Positions 46,244-64,000 of a DNA stretch of 64,000 nucleotides are shown one piece after another. Origin of the DNA: Galerina marginata (Eukaryota > Basidiomycota > Agaricomycetes > Agaricales > Galerinaceae); NCBI GenBank assembly GCA_023014335.1, contig JAECYW010000007.1:3162001-3226000 (forward strand), given 5' to 3'. Numbering within the stretch: the first letter of the stretch is position 1; the number at the start of each line of letters is the position of its first letter. The notes beneath the pieces are model-generated. The model was not told where the DNA came from. It made no database searches and was given only the letters and a program-made list of their open reading frames with translations. The position numbers and the translations under genes were made by a program.

Positions 46244-46251
46244 GTTTTATA
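46244..46251 (-). promoter_or_regulatory. TATA box of the small secreted peptide gene
   Basis: TATAAAAC on the minus strand, 46 nt upstream of the start codon at 46198. Confidence 0.5.
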
Positions 46252-46259
46252 CCATTTCC

Positions 46260-47138
46260 TTTGCATTATTTAGGTTCTTAGAAAGCAAGCATTTATGTAT
46301 AGGCATGAGCGTTGTTCCTTGTGTGTCGGCTGTGTGTACCATCAGTGTCCAAACGCGCCAAACCGGGTACGAACACAAAATATATTCAGAATTGGCTTAG
46401 GTGAGCGCCGAGCGGGAATCACGGACTCAGAAGAGCGCACTCAGCAATACCGAGGATGATCCTAATATGCTCGCGTGACTTGTGGTCTGGACGCGCGACT
46501 GCCCAAACTGGGACAGGGGCGGATTGTCTTTGGTCTACTTAATCTCAAAAAAGCCTTCAACCAAAAACGTCCACGCAATTTCAGCAATACCACTATACGT
46601 ATATATACCCAGCACCCGTCATTCAAATTCAAATTCAAATTCGAACAAGTCCAGAGTACATTGTACATGTTACAAAATCGTAATCGAGTCCGGTCTATTA
46701 TATTCTCGTCCTCCTCCAACATTACATTCGTCACCCTCTCCACCAAGATCAAAAACCAGAAACCAGAAACATCAGGCAGCGTTTCTCGAAAACGACTGCC
46801 CTACTCTATGTACATACATTGGCCGTAGCATAAGCACGAGCAACAAGAAAGGGCAAGAAAAGCAAAAGACGAAAATGGGAGCATGAACTAGAGGGTAATA
46901 GTGCGTGGTATGAGATGTAGAAAATGTGTAAACGTATGTGCCTAAATGAATAAGTGTGCGTAGGGAGGAGGAAAAACATGGTGAGACAAAAAAAAGAAAA
47001 GCATGACAAGGAGAAGATAAAGAACCTCGGCGTCGTCGTCGTACATGATCATGACTCGGATGATCAGCATTACAGGTGTAACTTCTAGTCGGCTTCTTCA
47101 TTGGGCTTGCGTCTCTCTATAGCATGAGCACATCACGC
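46260..47138. other. Intergenic and probable 3' untranslated DNA of the kinase gene
   Basis: No gene is supported. A short tandem of attcaa occurs at about 46620-46640. The part near 47.0-47.14 kb is probably the 3' untranslated region of the minus-strand kinase gene. Confidence 0.4.
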
Positions 47139-53115
<5,977 letters not shown>

Positions 53116-53459
53116 ATGAAACTGCAATTAATTTCTGTAATGGTGTCATTCGCATTCCTCTTCCCCGTTCTTGCGACTCCTACCCAGGTAACCCGTAAGT
53201 TTCTATCCCCAATACCTCACTTAGAGCAGCTGGTCTAAATTCTGCGGTATAGCCAATTTGGTCAAGGTAAGCCATGGGTCCGAACGAACTGGCCTCTACG
53301 CTCACGACATTACGGTCATAAACATAGTCAGTTAACGGAGTATGTAAGGAGCCTCTCCTCCTTCACTGCTGACTTCAATTCACAATTTTTTTGGACGCAG
53401 GTCCAAGGCTTCTCATTTGCTGCGACGACGACTGCGTATTTTGCTGTTGTAATTGTTAA
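53116..53459 (+). CDS. Candidate Cys-dense secreted micro-peptide, 45 aa
   Basis: Exon 53116-53194 encodes a clear signal peptide (MKLQLISVMVSFAFLFPVLA). Splicing from gtaagt at 53195 to the acceptor at 53400 (ggacgcag) gives a C-terminus of RPRLLICCDDDCVFCCCNC and a stop, with seven cysteines in the last 13 residues. An internal 14-nt exon (53255-53268 region) could also be included, but it shifts the frame and removes the cysteines. The model therefore rests on choosing the frame with the striking tail. The signal peptide resembles that of the 39-kb secreted protein. Function is unknown; metal binding is only a guess from cysteine density. Confidence 0.35.
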
Positions 53460-54219
53460 GGAAAGGCGGACTTTTCCAACTTCCAAGAGGTGGCGTTTTT
53501 CACTGTTTTGAGCTTTCGTTCCGGGATTTATTTTTTCCCTTCGCTTAGTATCACCTGATTTAAGCCAGCGATTCTATTTAGGAACAAGTCGTGAATCTAT
53601 ATTGGTTCTATTAAAGAGCATAGAGAATTGAAACGTCGGAGATTAAGAAAATTACTTGGAACTGGACGATGAATGTCCTCGTTATACGTTGTGCGGGTCG
53701 AATTTGAATTGTTCATCTCTTTCTTCCGAACTACCACATTCCTTCGTCTGCTTATCCTTGCCGCGGGCATCTGAATATAATGTTTGTGAACTCTGACCTT
53801 TATCAGGATATGCATCGGGAAGTTTTACAATCGCGGCTGCTACCACAGCTCTTTAATATTATGGGCTATTGTCATTGACCTCTCGTGCTCTTCTGATTGG
53901 ATTGTATCCAATCATGTAAATGACTTGGTCCGCGGCGCAAAATCGTATTGGTTTCACTTTTTTTACCTATCGCTGAACAATATTTCACCAACCAAAACGT
54001 TGGGCCAGCTCAGTTTCAGGAATTGGACATAAAATGAATCCGAGGAACGTCCGAGTCGGAGGTTCCCAGCACATAGTTTATGCCGAAGGGTTCCTACTGC
54101 GTAAATTAAAATTGTTGAAGCACTGCCATATGCATTGGGCCGTCTCTCCAAATGGGTCTTCAACGTTCTAGTATGCATTGATCTCATCTACACAAAAAGT
54201 GGACATAAATGATACAATA
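53460..54219. other. Intergenic stretch
   Basis: No supported gene. Short frames on both strands lack recognisable features. Confidence 0.4.
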
Positions 54220-55957
54220 TCATTCCATAAAGTAAAAGGCTTGGGGATTCCTCCCTTCAATGACGAAGTTAACCTTGGCGCTGCTCGCAGTATATCGTCG
54301 AAGGATTGTCGTTTCTTCCTTGACAGTTCTTTCTTCATCCCTGGGAACCAGCATGTGTAAGACCGAAATCGAGCTTAAATAAAGCACCGGACAATTTCCT
54401 GAGGTTTGAGGACGAAAAGCCTTATATTGAACTAGGTTGTTTCGCTCCTTGACCATCTCCAAAACCTGGCTTCCGCTTACAGACCACAGCCTGAGGTTCT
54501 CCAGAAACGGAAGAAGTATCCCTTGAGCGATTTTCTTCAGTGTTGGCGAGTTGAGGTGGAGTCCCTGCCCTATGACCAAGGTACTGACGTTTGGTATCGC
54601 TGTAAATAGCCTTTCCATCTCGGAGGACGCAATGAGTCGGTGTGGGGTTTTGGTTTTGGTTTCTGACTTGGAATTCTGGGGTGCGGAAGGCGATACAAAT
54701 GGAATAAGGCTGAAGTATCTCAGACAAAATATTGTTCCAACTATCTGCCTGAATAACCTCAGCTCCCACCCTTTCTTCGGGTCTTGAACCCTTATTTGGA
54801 GAGAAAAAAGCGCCGGAAGTCGTAGGGCCTGGAACATACGGGTGTCTCGGCTTGGATAATGGAGGATAAGCTGGAGAACTTTTAGGCGATGTGCGATGGC
54901 TGTTGGAAAAGCCGAAGGCACTCGACAACTCCGAACATGAACATGAAACTTCGTGCACCCGGCGGGCTTCGTGAATTTTATTCGAAAAAGTCCATCCACT
55001 AACAAGAGCGAGGATGTATGGATAATCCGGAGGAAGACCTCGGGGGTAATAACTGTAGTACCAAGATAAAGGTGGGTCAGTTGGTTCCAGGGCAGTAGAA
55101 AATCGTCCGGGTTCAACGCCATGGCGTTAAGAGTGCAAAACCTAGCGTCTCTGAGGCGAGGGAGTTGGTGAAAAACGGTGAACATTGAAAATTCCCAACT
55201 ATGGAATCTTGACCGACGTTGGTTCAAGTGATCGGTGAGAGTGAGATCGATGTATTGTAAGGAGAAAAACCGGCCGGGTGAGATAGTGAGGAAAGAACGG
55301 ATGGTGGCACTTGTAGCGAGGACGCACTTCAGGGCAATGATTCTTGAAACGCATCGAAGGATGATTGTATTTACGATGCAGAAGGCACCTGCACCATAAA
55401 CCACGTACTGAGGTGTGGGCTGTGGGCCTTGACGCCTAAGGTCGGTCTCGAACATGATGGAGACATAAACACCCTGCGACCTCTGAAGCCAAGTCCCCGC
55501 TAGGTTCTGCAGGCGTCCCGCCGTCTGCGACGCCACAGGGAGGAAAATAACCGAGCTCCATAAACCCGGAGTAGACAAAATGAGGTTTCGCCACTGGTGG
55601 CAAACGAACATCAAACGTTCTCTGTCGTCGGTCGGCCGCGACGGGACGATGGCTGGACTTGTCAAGCGACAACGGAAAATCTCCACCAGAACAGGGTCTG
55701 GAAGGTTCATTCCCTGGAATAATGGGTAGCTGGACCAACGAGGCCTTGAACGAGGCCTGCAAAAAAAACTACCGTCAGAAAGATATCCAACGAGTCTGAC
55801 TACAAAAAAGGATTCTGCTTAAAAGGCAGCTGAACATGAAGTCTATACTGACCTTTACACTTTGACGGAGAGGTAACTCTGGATCGATGAGAAAGGCGGA
55901 CAACTTGCCACGGCAAGAAGAGAGTGGTTTCTGGAGGGGTGTGGCTGCAGGCTGCAT
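54220..55957 (-). CDS. F-box protein with leucine-rich C-terminal region
   Basis: The main exon (from about 55800 to 54220) includes MNLPDPVLVEIFRC and VCHQWRNLILSTPGLWSSV, the F-box pattern common in expanded agaricomycete F-box families. Such proteins connect substrates to SCF ubiquitin ligases through Skp1. The following 400 residues contain irregular leucine-rich stretches (LPRLRDARF, LTHLYLGTT, FLENLRLWSV), consistent with degenerate repeats for target binding. If Met at 55710 is the start, the protein has 496 aa. An upstream exon (55957 to about 55850, MQPAATPLQKPLSSC) may join through an intron to a frame that reads into this Met, adding a short N-terminal extension. That join is uncertain. 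Confidence 0.75.
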
Positions 55958-58023
55958 GCTGGATGTTAGGGTATATAGAAAACCTTAATCTGAAAAAAGG
56001 GATAAAAATCTTTCAATTCAACCCCAACAATTTGAGAACGGAAGTCTCCGGACGTGAAAGCCGCGCTTTCGCACGGAATGATTGGAGGGTTTCTCTTTGA
56101 GTATTTCGTTCTTTTACATAACCTTTCTGGGGTCGCGAAGGAACGGCTCAAACGGGGGTTCTTGTATAATGTCCACGGTATTTAATTGGGAGGTCAAAAA
56201 GCCGTTTATCTGAACTAGAAAATGCAGACCAGAGGTAGGAAACCGTAGGATGATCAAAGAACTCGGTACCTACTTTGTAAATTCTGTCACCTCGAGGTCG
56301 TCGAATAACCTTGAGGACAAAGTACCTTTGAATCTTGTCTGCCGCATAAAGGAAAAGGGAACGCAGGAAAAACCAAAGGATCTACTAATTTACCGTGAAG
56401 GTGGTGCTTGGAGTCCTGCTTACTCCAGTAACTTGAAGGTAGTTATGGCCCTGCCTTTCATCGCTTCGCTCTTTGTACCTGCACGGAGTCACCAAATCTG
56501 GCTGTGGTAAGCGGCGAAAAGATGACAGCCAGTGGCTCGGCCAATCGGCTAACAGCGACATTCATTGTCCGCCACTTTCTCCTTTGCCTCGTTCAGTGCT
56601 TCTCCCGAAAATTTGGCTGGCCTTCGGACCATTCGAGGAATTATTTGTATTATTCTCTTTCTGGAAAATCTACCCCTATGCGACATTTGCACTGCAGGAA
56701 ACAGGACACCCGGCCAGACAGTCCCCAGACCAATGGAACAGGCCTCCGCAGTCGTCTTCTGAGGGGAGCGCATTTCAAGTTTCTTCACCGGCAGGCTCAG
56801 CGACCACCTAAGTCCGAGCACATATCGGAGGCAGCGTGCTCTTGTGCACCCAACCGGTTGACAAAGCAATATCCAACAAAAATAATTCTCCGAAAGACAT
56901 CGCAATACCTTGCCATGATTCTGAAGCTGGTGCGGAATGTTGGGCTCTGCCAGCGTTTTTTTTTTTCAAAGGAATGTAGGCCGAGTTCATGCGGGACTGC
57001 CAGTGGGGGTGGAGTAATAACGACATGAAGACCCTCAGTAACGAATGGATCGTCATTCTATTATTCACGTCCAATGGATTTGACTGGGACTGTGATTCCT
57101 ATTCACGATTTTATTGACAATATCCTGTTTTTATATCCGCCCCGTTCATTACCGGAAATTTACCTGATCTCAAGATTTCCCAGCCTCGCTATACTCTACG
57201 TTCGAGGTTGAAAGCTTTAACTTCGTGATCTTGGATTTTTTATGCAAAAGCTCAAATGCGAGATCCAAAATCAATGCTCCAACTTTCTCCAACTACACTG
57301 GTTCAGAAGCGACTGCCGCCATCACCAATATTTTGGACGATACGCCCATTGGCATTGAAGGTAAAATGAAGCGTATTATAACGGTATAATAGCGCATTTG
57401 TGGATTCCTCGTGAACAATAATTCCGCGTCATTCAATAGTCGCCTCGATCTGCTCACATTTTTTTGCGCTTTAATGTTCCGCCCCTGCCGTCGGTTGTCA
57501 ATGGTCTTGGAGGACTATCACTATGAATGTATGCGATTTATGTGACTCCTCTTGGTATAGTTGAAGGCAGCATCCTGGATCTGCTGAGCGTGTAACTATT
57601 GTAATTTTGGCATACCAAAGTACTCCAAGGTTAAGTACATGCCCTTCAGATCATGAACCTACTGGTAACTTCAAATTTGAGATTCGTACCTTGTTTACCT
57701 CTGCCCCCGAGCCGAGTTGCAGATTTCTTTTTATAGTCTAAATATCTACATACATCAATTACACGAGGCCCGACAGCAGCGGCGAAGTCAGAACACGAAA
57801 TCAGTTACTCGCAGTACAGCATACCAAAAGTAAACTGGTCCATATGGACATGCATTGTGGGATGCCAGGTCGATCAGAGACGGAAAGGCGTCAAAATGTC
57901 TGCCTGTCACTTTTGAGAAGATTTCTATCAAAGCGGAACAGTAAATATGCTACAAAAGACGAACGAGTAAACCTCATCCCTAAACCAATACCACGCCCCA
58001 ATACCCGTCAACCAGAAATCTCC
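55958..58023. other. Intergenic stretch with one possible coding fragment
   Basis: At 57245-57360 on the plus strand a frame reads NAPTFSNYTGSEATAAITNI then LDDTPIGIEG just before a possible donor (gtaaaa). It looks like real coding sequence, but no neighbouring exon could be attached and the family is not recognised. It is probably a gene fragment. Nothing else is supported. Confidence 0.3.
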
Positions 58024-58295
58024 ATGAAGCTCTCTACGATATCAATCACATTTGCGGCGATACTCGCTTCAAATGGAGTCGCTAGTATGCGCGCTCCATT
58101 TGCATGCTTCACCAATGCCGATTGCACCAGTTTCAACCAAAGTTGCGGTACTAAAACCATCTGCCAGTCAGCGTTCTGCGGCGACAACGGGTTTTGCCAG
58201 CCTGCAGTTTGTTCCCTTGCATCTGGTGGATGTCCTGTGAGTGCACCGTTCCTTGAGGCCAGGAAAAATTAAGCTGAGAAATTCGCCTTCAGTAA
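58024..58295 (+). CDS. Small secreted Cys-rich protein
   Basis: The start ATG at 58024 opens a signal peptide (MKLSTISITFAAILASNGVA), followed by about 50 residues with eight cysteines (CFTNADC, QSCGTKTIC, FCGDNGFCQPAVC, GGCP). A longer upstream frame exists but would bury the signal peptide. If the intron gtgagt (58237) to ttcag (58292) is removed, the stop codon TAA is the whole last exon and the protein has 71 aa; unspliced, it ends 12 residues later. The related fragment at 37.9 kb has an intron in exactly this place, which favours splicing. Secreted small cysteine-rich proteins are common in agaricomycetes and mostly uncharacterised. Confidence 0.7.
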
Positions 58296-59417
58296 ATTGT
58301 CAGTAAATATAAAGGAGGATGTTGTATATTTGGAAAAACGGTACTTACTTAGTTTACAAATACTGCGGCCTACCATGGTGTGCAGCGAGGTGCAGCGGGA
58401 TTGAGTCTGAATGATCATGGTGGGCAGAGTTTGTTACGAGCGAGTAAGATGATTAACTTTTGTCGCTCGAGATACAAGTGGAAAAAAATCCCGGAATAAT
58501 CACATTCACTTACTTTTAATTGAATTTTAGCTCAGTGAACATTTCTTGGGACCGATGTCGCGCTCGTTTCTTTTAGATTGGTTGTGATTGACTCCGGTCC
58601 AGTTGTGCCGACTCCCGGGGTCTGGGCCTGTCACCTGACGGCTCCCCGACAATCTTCAACCTCGTGTCGTCATGTTTGTTTTTTTCCCGCTTCATCTTCG
58701 CTCGAGAACCAATCGCAAACGATGACTGTTATCGGTGCTGGTCATATTTCCGAATGAATGACATAAAGGAATCGATTCATCATCGGTCCATCAATTGCAT
58801 GTTCATTGTTCGCCGTTCTCGGAGGACCACTGAGGTGCGTGAATCTCCTTACATACATTCAGAACATCTTCCACGTTTTATGAACAGACTTCCCCACACG
58901 CCAGGATTAATATTTGGACCCGGAAACGCTAGAACTTAACTCCAGCCGTCCAACGAGCACGAGAAACTAAACATGCCTCCAACACGTGTACTAATTTTGT
59001 GACAGAAACCACGCCTCTACGACCAGCCTACTTCCAGGCTACGGGTCTATCAAAGACGTTTTTGGCCACGGTTACATCGAACCCTCCACTGTTCGCTTTG
59101 GGGAAGAACTGAATGGGCACCAGCCGCCCAATATCAACCATAACATCGCCTCCATCTACTTATTGTTACGACATAACACCTGGCGGGTCCCTATCCATCG
59201 AGTGGGCTTTCTATCAACTCTTAGATCAACCAACGTCACCATGACCCTTACATGAGGCGTAACCTCGCAGCCCTCGACCTCTCCACTTCACTATACAACG
59301 CTGTTCTTCAGGACTTGCTCGCACCACGGTCATCCCGCCCAAATTTAATCTAGCGTGTTCAATTGCCATCGTACTCGAAGGACATTCCCCACTCCACCCC
59401 TTTATCCACAGGATAAG
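58296..59417. other. Intergenic and promoter region
   Basis: No gene is supported. The right part should contain the promoter of the coiled-coil protein gene; no clear TATA element was found. Confidence 0.4.
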
Positions 59418-62385
59418 ATGAATGCTGGTCAGTACCATGACGGAGAACAGCCCAAGTACGTACATTTACCCTCAATGCTTGCCCGGTCTGACGCAAACCT
59501 CTTATTGAAATTGGCAGACCTGCCTACCAGACGCCATCCAAGTCGTCTGCGAAAGTTTTGGAAGAGTTGGTCGCCGAAAGAAGCTCTCCAAGTAACGACT
59601 CGAAAACTTCCTCCCCTCGATCCACCCGTTCATTCCAGCTTATGAACGTCGGCAACACCCCTCCCTTCCCTCATATGCCGGTCCTTCCCCCGAGTCCCCC
59701 TAATTTTGACCCCAGAAACACTCCACAGTCGAAGACTCCACCTCTTCCACCCTTACCCCCGGAACTATCGCCACAAGCACCGACGCCACCTCCCGAAGAT
59801 GACATCAGAGCACACCGCGAGCGATCTTCCAAGTCGCGGACGTCAAAGAAGACCTCTAAAAGCCTACCTCGTCGAATTTTGGAGGAACTGGAGCAAATGC
59901 AATATCGCAAAGATTCTACTCACGGATCGTCTCCGACAGACTCGCATCCCGGACGTCAACGACATCAGCCATCCCATGGACGAGCACGATCCTCGTCAGA
60001 CTCGATATCCAGTCTTCTTGCCAATACCACAGAGCGTTTAGCACAAGAAACAGCGAGAGCAAACGAGGCAGAACGCCAGGCCGCGGAAGTACTGGAATTG
60101 TTCAAGAAATCACATGAGGCGAAGTCGAAGCTAGAAAGAGATTTCAATCGAGTTCGAGAGGAGTTGGGCCTGTATAAGATCCAGTTAGACGTCGCTCAAA
60201 GAGGTGCGCTACTTAATCTCGTTTCGCTTCTCCCTTCTGCATTCGTAGATCCATTTATACTCCATATTTCCCGTCATTATTCAATTTCTAATCGAACCTT
60301 TGTCATAGAAATTTTTCGTGCGCAGGAAATCGTCGAAAGGGTGGAACGTGAGCGGGCAGCTGCTGAGGAAGAAGCCGCACGAGCGAGAGATAAATTGCAT
60401 AAGCTGAATGAAGTTCGTGCCGTTGAACTCGCGCTAGCAGAAGGCCGACAGCTCGGATTCGAAGAAGGACTCAAGCAGGGCAGGTTCATGCAACCGAGAA
60501 ACGTATCCCCACGGCGGAGCAGACGTTCGCGAGATGATGGCGACCGCATGTCAGAGATCTCGCGATACACCTATCCCGAAGGCGAGGCCACTGCGTCGAG
60601 CTCGTCCGGCTCCTCCATTCGTCATAAGAGCACGGTGAAGAGGTGTCACTATTCCAGTTCGTTCTCCTTGCTTTTCTGAATTCTCTGCTCGTTTTAGTCA
60701 CATGTACTCCGCGTATCCTCAACCTTCGACTTCTACTAACCCGCCGGCTCGTCAAGAACCACCACAGAATGTTCGCCCTAGGCGTGGGTCGTCGGCTGCG
60801 CCACCACCACCGCCAGCTCCACCAGCACACCCTCACGGAACTCCTCCTGATGTTGGCCGATATAATGCCCTGCTTCCGAGACCTACCATTACGACACCTA
60901 TGCCAGTCGAAATCCCCAGCACACAGCCTCAGATGGCACCGCCTATGCCCCCTCATCAGCCACCCAATCCTATCCACGACCATAACAAGAAACCAGAGAA
61001 GATCGAAGTCCAGCCTTCTCGTGATCCTAACGAACCTATCCATCCCATTCCAGTTTGGAATCGTTCCCCTAGCGTGCAACATGAACGAATTGTACTTCCA
61101 CCTGACAACTACATCCCGATTATGGACGCAAATTCCATGATTTCGCTTCCTCCTCCTCACGAATTGAGCATGCCAGTCGCTCCTGAAGCGCCTCCTCTGC
61201 CTCCTCCCAATCCACCTACCTCTTCTAGACCCAGGTCCAACAGTCGTGCAACAGCAAACGACGAACGTGATCGCGCTCGGCCTCGTGACGAACGTAGAGA
61301 TTACTCTCGACCCAGAGGAGATGACGCGGCCAGTGTAGCATATACCGCTCGCAGCGGCGGAAATGATGGTCGAAAGTATGCAACCATGCCATCTCGTGCC
61401 ATGTCGGTTCTATCTGGTCGCTCAACCCGCCTGTCTGAACTCGACCTTCTCACTCCGCCTCGCGATGGTGAAATCGACGCCAGAAGCAAGGGCAGGCATC
61501 GAGAAGAAGAAGAAAGCCCGACTTTCCGACGTTCTACCCGCCCTCGAGCACCAGCTACTCAACCACTGACTGAACGTATCGCAGAAGAGTGGCGCAGTGC
61601 CAATAAGGAGTATTTGAGGCCAATATCTCCACCGGATTCCCGTGGCTCAAATAAAGTCGATGATGGGGCAAGTTCGAGATCGAATGAGAGAGTAAGCTAA
61701 TTTTTTATACCTTAATTGTCGACCAACATTATTTAAATCTAATTTTAGAAACCCGACACCATCACTCCTTGGCCCATCTCGTCATCAGCTAGACAAAACC
61801 TTCGTCCTTCTCGACGCCCGAGAGAGATCGTGTTGCCAGCTCCGTTAGCAGAAGTGCTGATGAACACTCCATCTGGTGGGCGGTCTAATCTACCATCTGT
61901 GAGGGAGGGACTGTCTCCTCCGTCGCCTCCTCGCCGACCGAGAACCACATCGACCAATACAGTTCCAGGAATTGAAGTTGAGACGCCAGTAAGTTCTTTT
62001 CTTACTTACCTAAGAATGAAAGTGCCTGATCTTTGGATATTAGTCCACGCACGCGTCTCATCTCTCTGAGAGAACGGTCCTTGATCCAGTCCTTCTCACG
62101 CCAGATAGTGCTAACCGACCTATCGACCTTCCTTCCCAACCAGCGCGCGAAGGCCTAGGACTGTATCACGACCTCGATAAACCTGAACATAACGAGGAGC
62201 GGATATCAATGGTCCTTCCTGATCACAACTTCCCCCCGGGATTCGTCCCCCTTAGCCCAATTCCTGGAATGGCGAACATAAATCCATATCCACCAGGCTT
62301 TGGACCGAGTATGCTTATGGATCATTCTGGTTCTAGGTCTCCGAACTTCACGTATCCTTCTTCGCCTTTAGTTCGCCCGACTTGA
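59418..62385 (+). CDS. Proline-rich coiled-coil protein, 874 aa, function unknown
   Basis: Six exons are in phase: 59418-59459, 59531-60203, 60309-60642, 60698-61691, 61749-61988 and 62044-62385. The protein starts MNAGQYHDGEQPKYTPSKSS. Residues about 45-110 are proline-rich (PPLPPLPPELSPQAPTPPPE). A long charged coiled coil follows at about 178-300 (ERLAQETARANEAERQAAEV; EIVERVERERAAAEEEAARA). The remaining 550 residues are low complexity, rich in Pro, Ser and Arg, with no predicted catalytic domain. The third intron acceptor was chosen as tcatag (60308) because it keeps the coiled-coil register. Such proteins often act as scaffolds, but no partner can be named. The first exon is short and an earlier start is possible. 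Confidence 0.8.
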
Positions 62386-64000
62386 CCAGTAATTCTTCTT
62401 CCTTCTTCGATTACCGTAGTACGTTTGCATATTTCTGAAGCTTTAAATCCACCCATCCACGCTCTCGCCTCTTACCACGTTAGATATTCATTTCACTGTT
62501 TTATTGTACCAACTAGCCGGTCTATGGTTTGAATTCCCTATGCCCACATGAACTGCATTTGCTCCATTGGTGGACTATAATTAATTTCGACCCCGCGAGG
62601 TTAGCGAACACCTAAACTGGAGCGTACCTGATCCCCATTCAACGACGTCATATGCGCCGCAGATTCTTCCTGATCTCGACCTCGACGCAGGCACACGGAG
62701 AAGCGTGCGCGCGGCACCGAGCTCAGGCCAGGTCCAGTTTCCCTATATCGTCTTGACGACGACGACGAAGTGAGATGAAAACGCTGAGAGCGGGTCGACG
62801 TCAAGTTGTCGGTCTGCTCGTTCCGCGGTCCATGTCGGCTGGACAATCATCTGGATGCTGATTGGTTAGGCCAAAACGGTCTCTCTCAAGAACAATTATT
62901 ATCCAGTGCAGTGGGTCTTCTGACTACTCTGAAATTTTCGCACTTCCCATAGGCGTTACCTACGCGTTATCAGTTACGCGGCGGGATTCGTCGGGGTTCT
63001 GGGATGAGCCGCTCTATACACTTGACTTCGTTCGCGACTTGTTCTTAAAAGTCCCAGTGTAGTTTTTACTGCGAATTCGCAGCTAGTCTCGCCTCCGTAC
63101 CCCGCATTAGCCAAGGCATTTGATTGGTGTGGCGTTCAAGTTCTGTCCTGGAGGCTGTGCGGATGGATCAATTGAGCAAGGAACGAGCAGATGGAAGCAA
63201 CGGGACCGACGACGGTGCTATTCCATGCAGATAATATATTTATTTACCGTAATAGACGGACAGGCACTGACCGTGCTTTGTGTGCGGACGAGGCACGAGA
63301 GAACGTGAGCGGATAATTAAAAGGCTATTAAACGCTATTGCCTCCTATTAAAAGCTTGCATACCGGAGATCCCGAGTTGAATCCGTCGGCGTGAAGCTGA
63401 AGGAACCCGTTGGACTCGCTACTGCTATCTAAATCTCGCTCTCGTGTTAGAATCAGTGTCGAAAGGTTACAGGAGGAAGCTAGTCGGAAAACAATGGCTG
63501 TAACCGTCTCTAAGCACACAGCAGTGTTCGGGATGTCCGGGTCGTGATAGGCATTCCTTGGACATTCCATTCTTGACGGATAGGCAGAAACGACCAATGG
63601 AAAACCGTTGATAACGACACCTTTCTCAATCGCCAGAATCGCAACCCTCTTTACAGGGAGAACTGTTCTTCAGTGGTTACATATTTCTGTCCATCCATGC
63701 CGGAACATCAGAGAACCCGAGTTTTCCGTGTCGTTTTTGATTTTCCCTCGGGCATGATTGGCCAAGTTTCAATAGGAGGAACTCCGGTAAGGATGAGGAC
63801 ATAGAGATATCCGGAGGTGGATGATATTTTTGACTCTATGCTTTCGCCTTCTGGGCCCAGAGATCGTGGTCCATACATACATACGAGGCAGTATTAAGTA
63901 CACCAAGGACACTTCGAATTCGGTTCCACTCGGTCTCGTTCGACGTTCCAAACCCAAACGTTTCAAACTTACAGCTCAGAGAAACTTTTGGGGTTCGAAT
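62386..64000. other. Right-edge stretch without a supported gene
   Basis: Several frames of 60-90 codons occur on both strands, none with a signal peptide, domain or consistent splice pattern. The first part is probably the 3' untranslated region of the coiled-coil protein gene. Confidence 0.4.

Noticed and set aside
54422..54958. A 178-codon minus-strand frame inside the F-box gene
   Set aside because: It overlaps the main F-box exon in another frame and has no recognisable domain.
57844..58023. Longer N-terminal extension of the 58-kb Cys-rich protein
   Set aside because: It would place 60 hydrophilic residues before a clear signal peptide; the downstream ATG at 58024 is more sensible.
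60486..61160. A 224-codon minus-strand frame rich in Arg and Trp
   Set aside because: It is antisense to the proline-rich coiled-coil gene; the composition is what the complement of Pro/Ser-rich codons gives.

Overview
The window looks like nuclear DNA of a mushroom-forming fungus (Agaricomycetes). Genes are split by many short introns of about 50-65 nt. The recognisable proteins are typical of that group: a NACHT-TPR STAND ATPase, a single-span membrane protein with an ectodomain seen in agaricomycetes, a seven-span-like membrane protein, a GH7 cellulase, an F-box protein, an SRPK-type kinase and several small secreted cysteine-containing proteins. No rRNA, tRNA, CRISPR or bacterial-style operon is visible. 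All assignments were made by reading the sequence; no database search was run.

Layout. From 0 to 43 kb the window is mostly accessory DNA. At least eight decayed copies of one large repeat family (about 0.5-2.3, 4.4-7.35, 12.3-13.9, 14.1-17.2, 23.8-28.0, 28.6-32.05, 34-37.8 and 39.9-42.9 kb) carry conserved exon-like blocks separated by gt...ag intron-like blocks. These copies surround a membrane protein gene (2.76-3.94 kb), a seven-exon NACHT-TPR gene (7.42-12.15 kb), a six-exon membrane protein gene (20.36-21.61 kb) and duplicated secreted-protein loci (33 and 39 kb). Three non-autonomous DNA transposons have defined ends: a 277-bp element with TA duplication at 14.8 kb, a 654-bp hAT-like element with 8-bp duplication at 22.3 kb, and a 1,855-bp element with long inverted repeats and 6-bp duplication at 23.9 kb. 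The first and third lie inside copies of the repeat family, and other copies show the empty site.

From 43 to 64 kb the window is more ordinary: a GH7 endoglucanase-type gene, a gene for a 48-residue secreted peptide, an SRPK/Sky1-like kinase (six exons, 713 aa), a candidate very cysteine-dense peptide at 53.1 kb, an F-box protein, a cysteine-rich secreted protein at 58.0 kb and a six-exon gene for a proline-rich coiled-coil protein of 874 aa.

The genes do not form one pathway. Notable points are two or more GC-AG introns starting gcaagt, several inferred introns of 28-38 nt, a terminal intron lying directly before the stop codon in two related cysteine-rich genes, and a NACHT gene with nearly identical TPR units and one apparent single-base frameshift.
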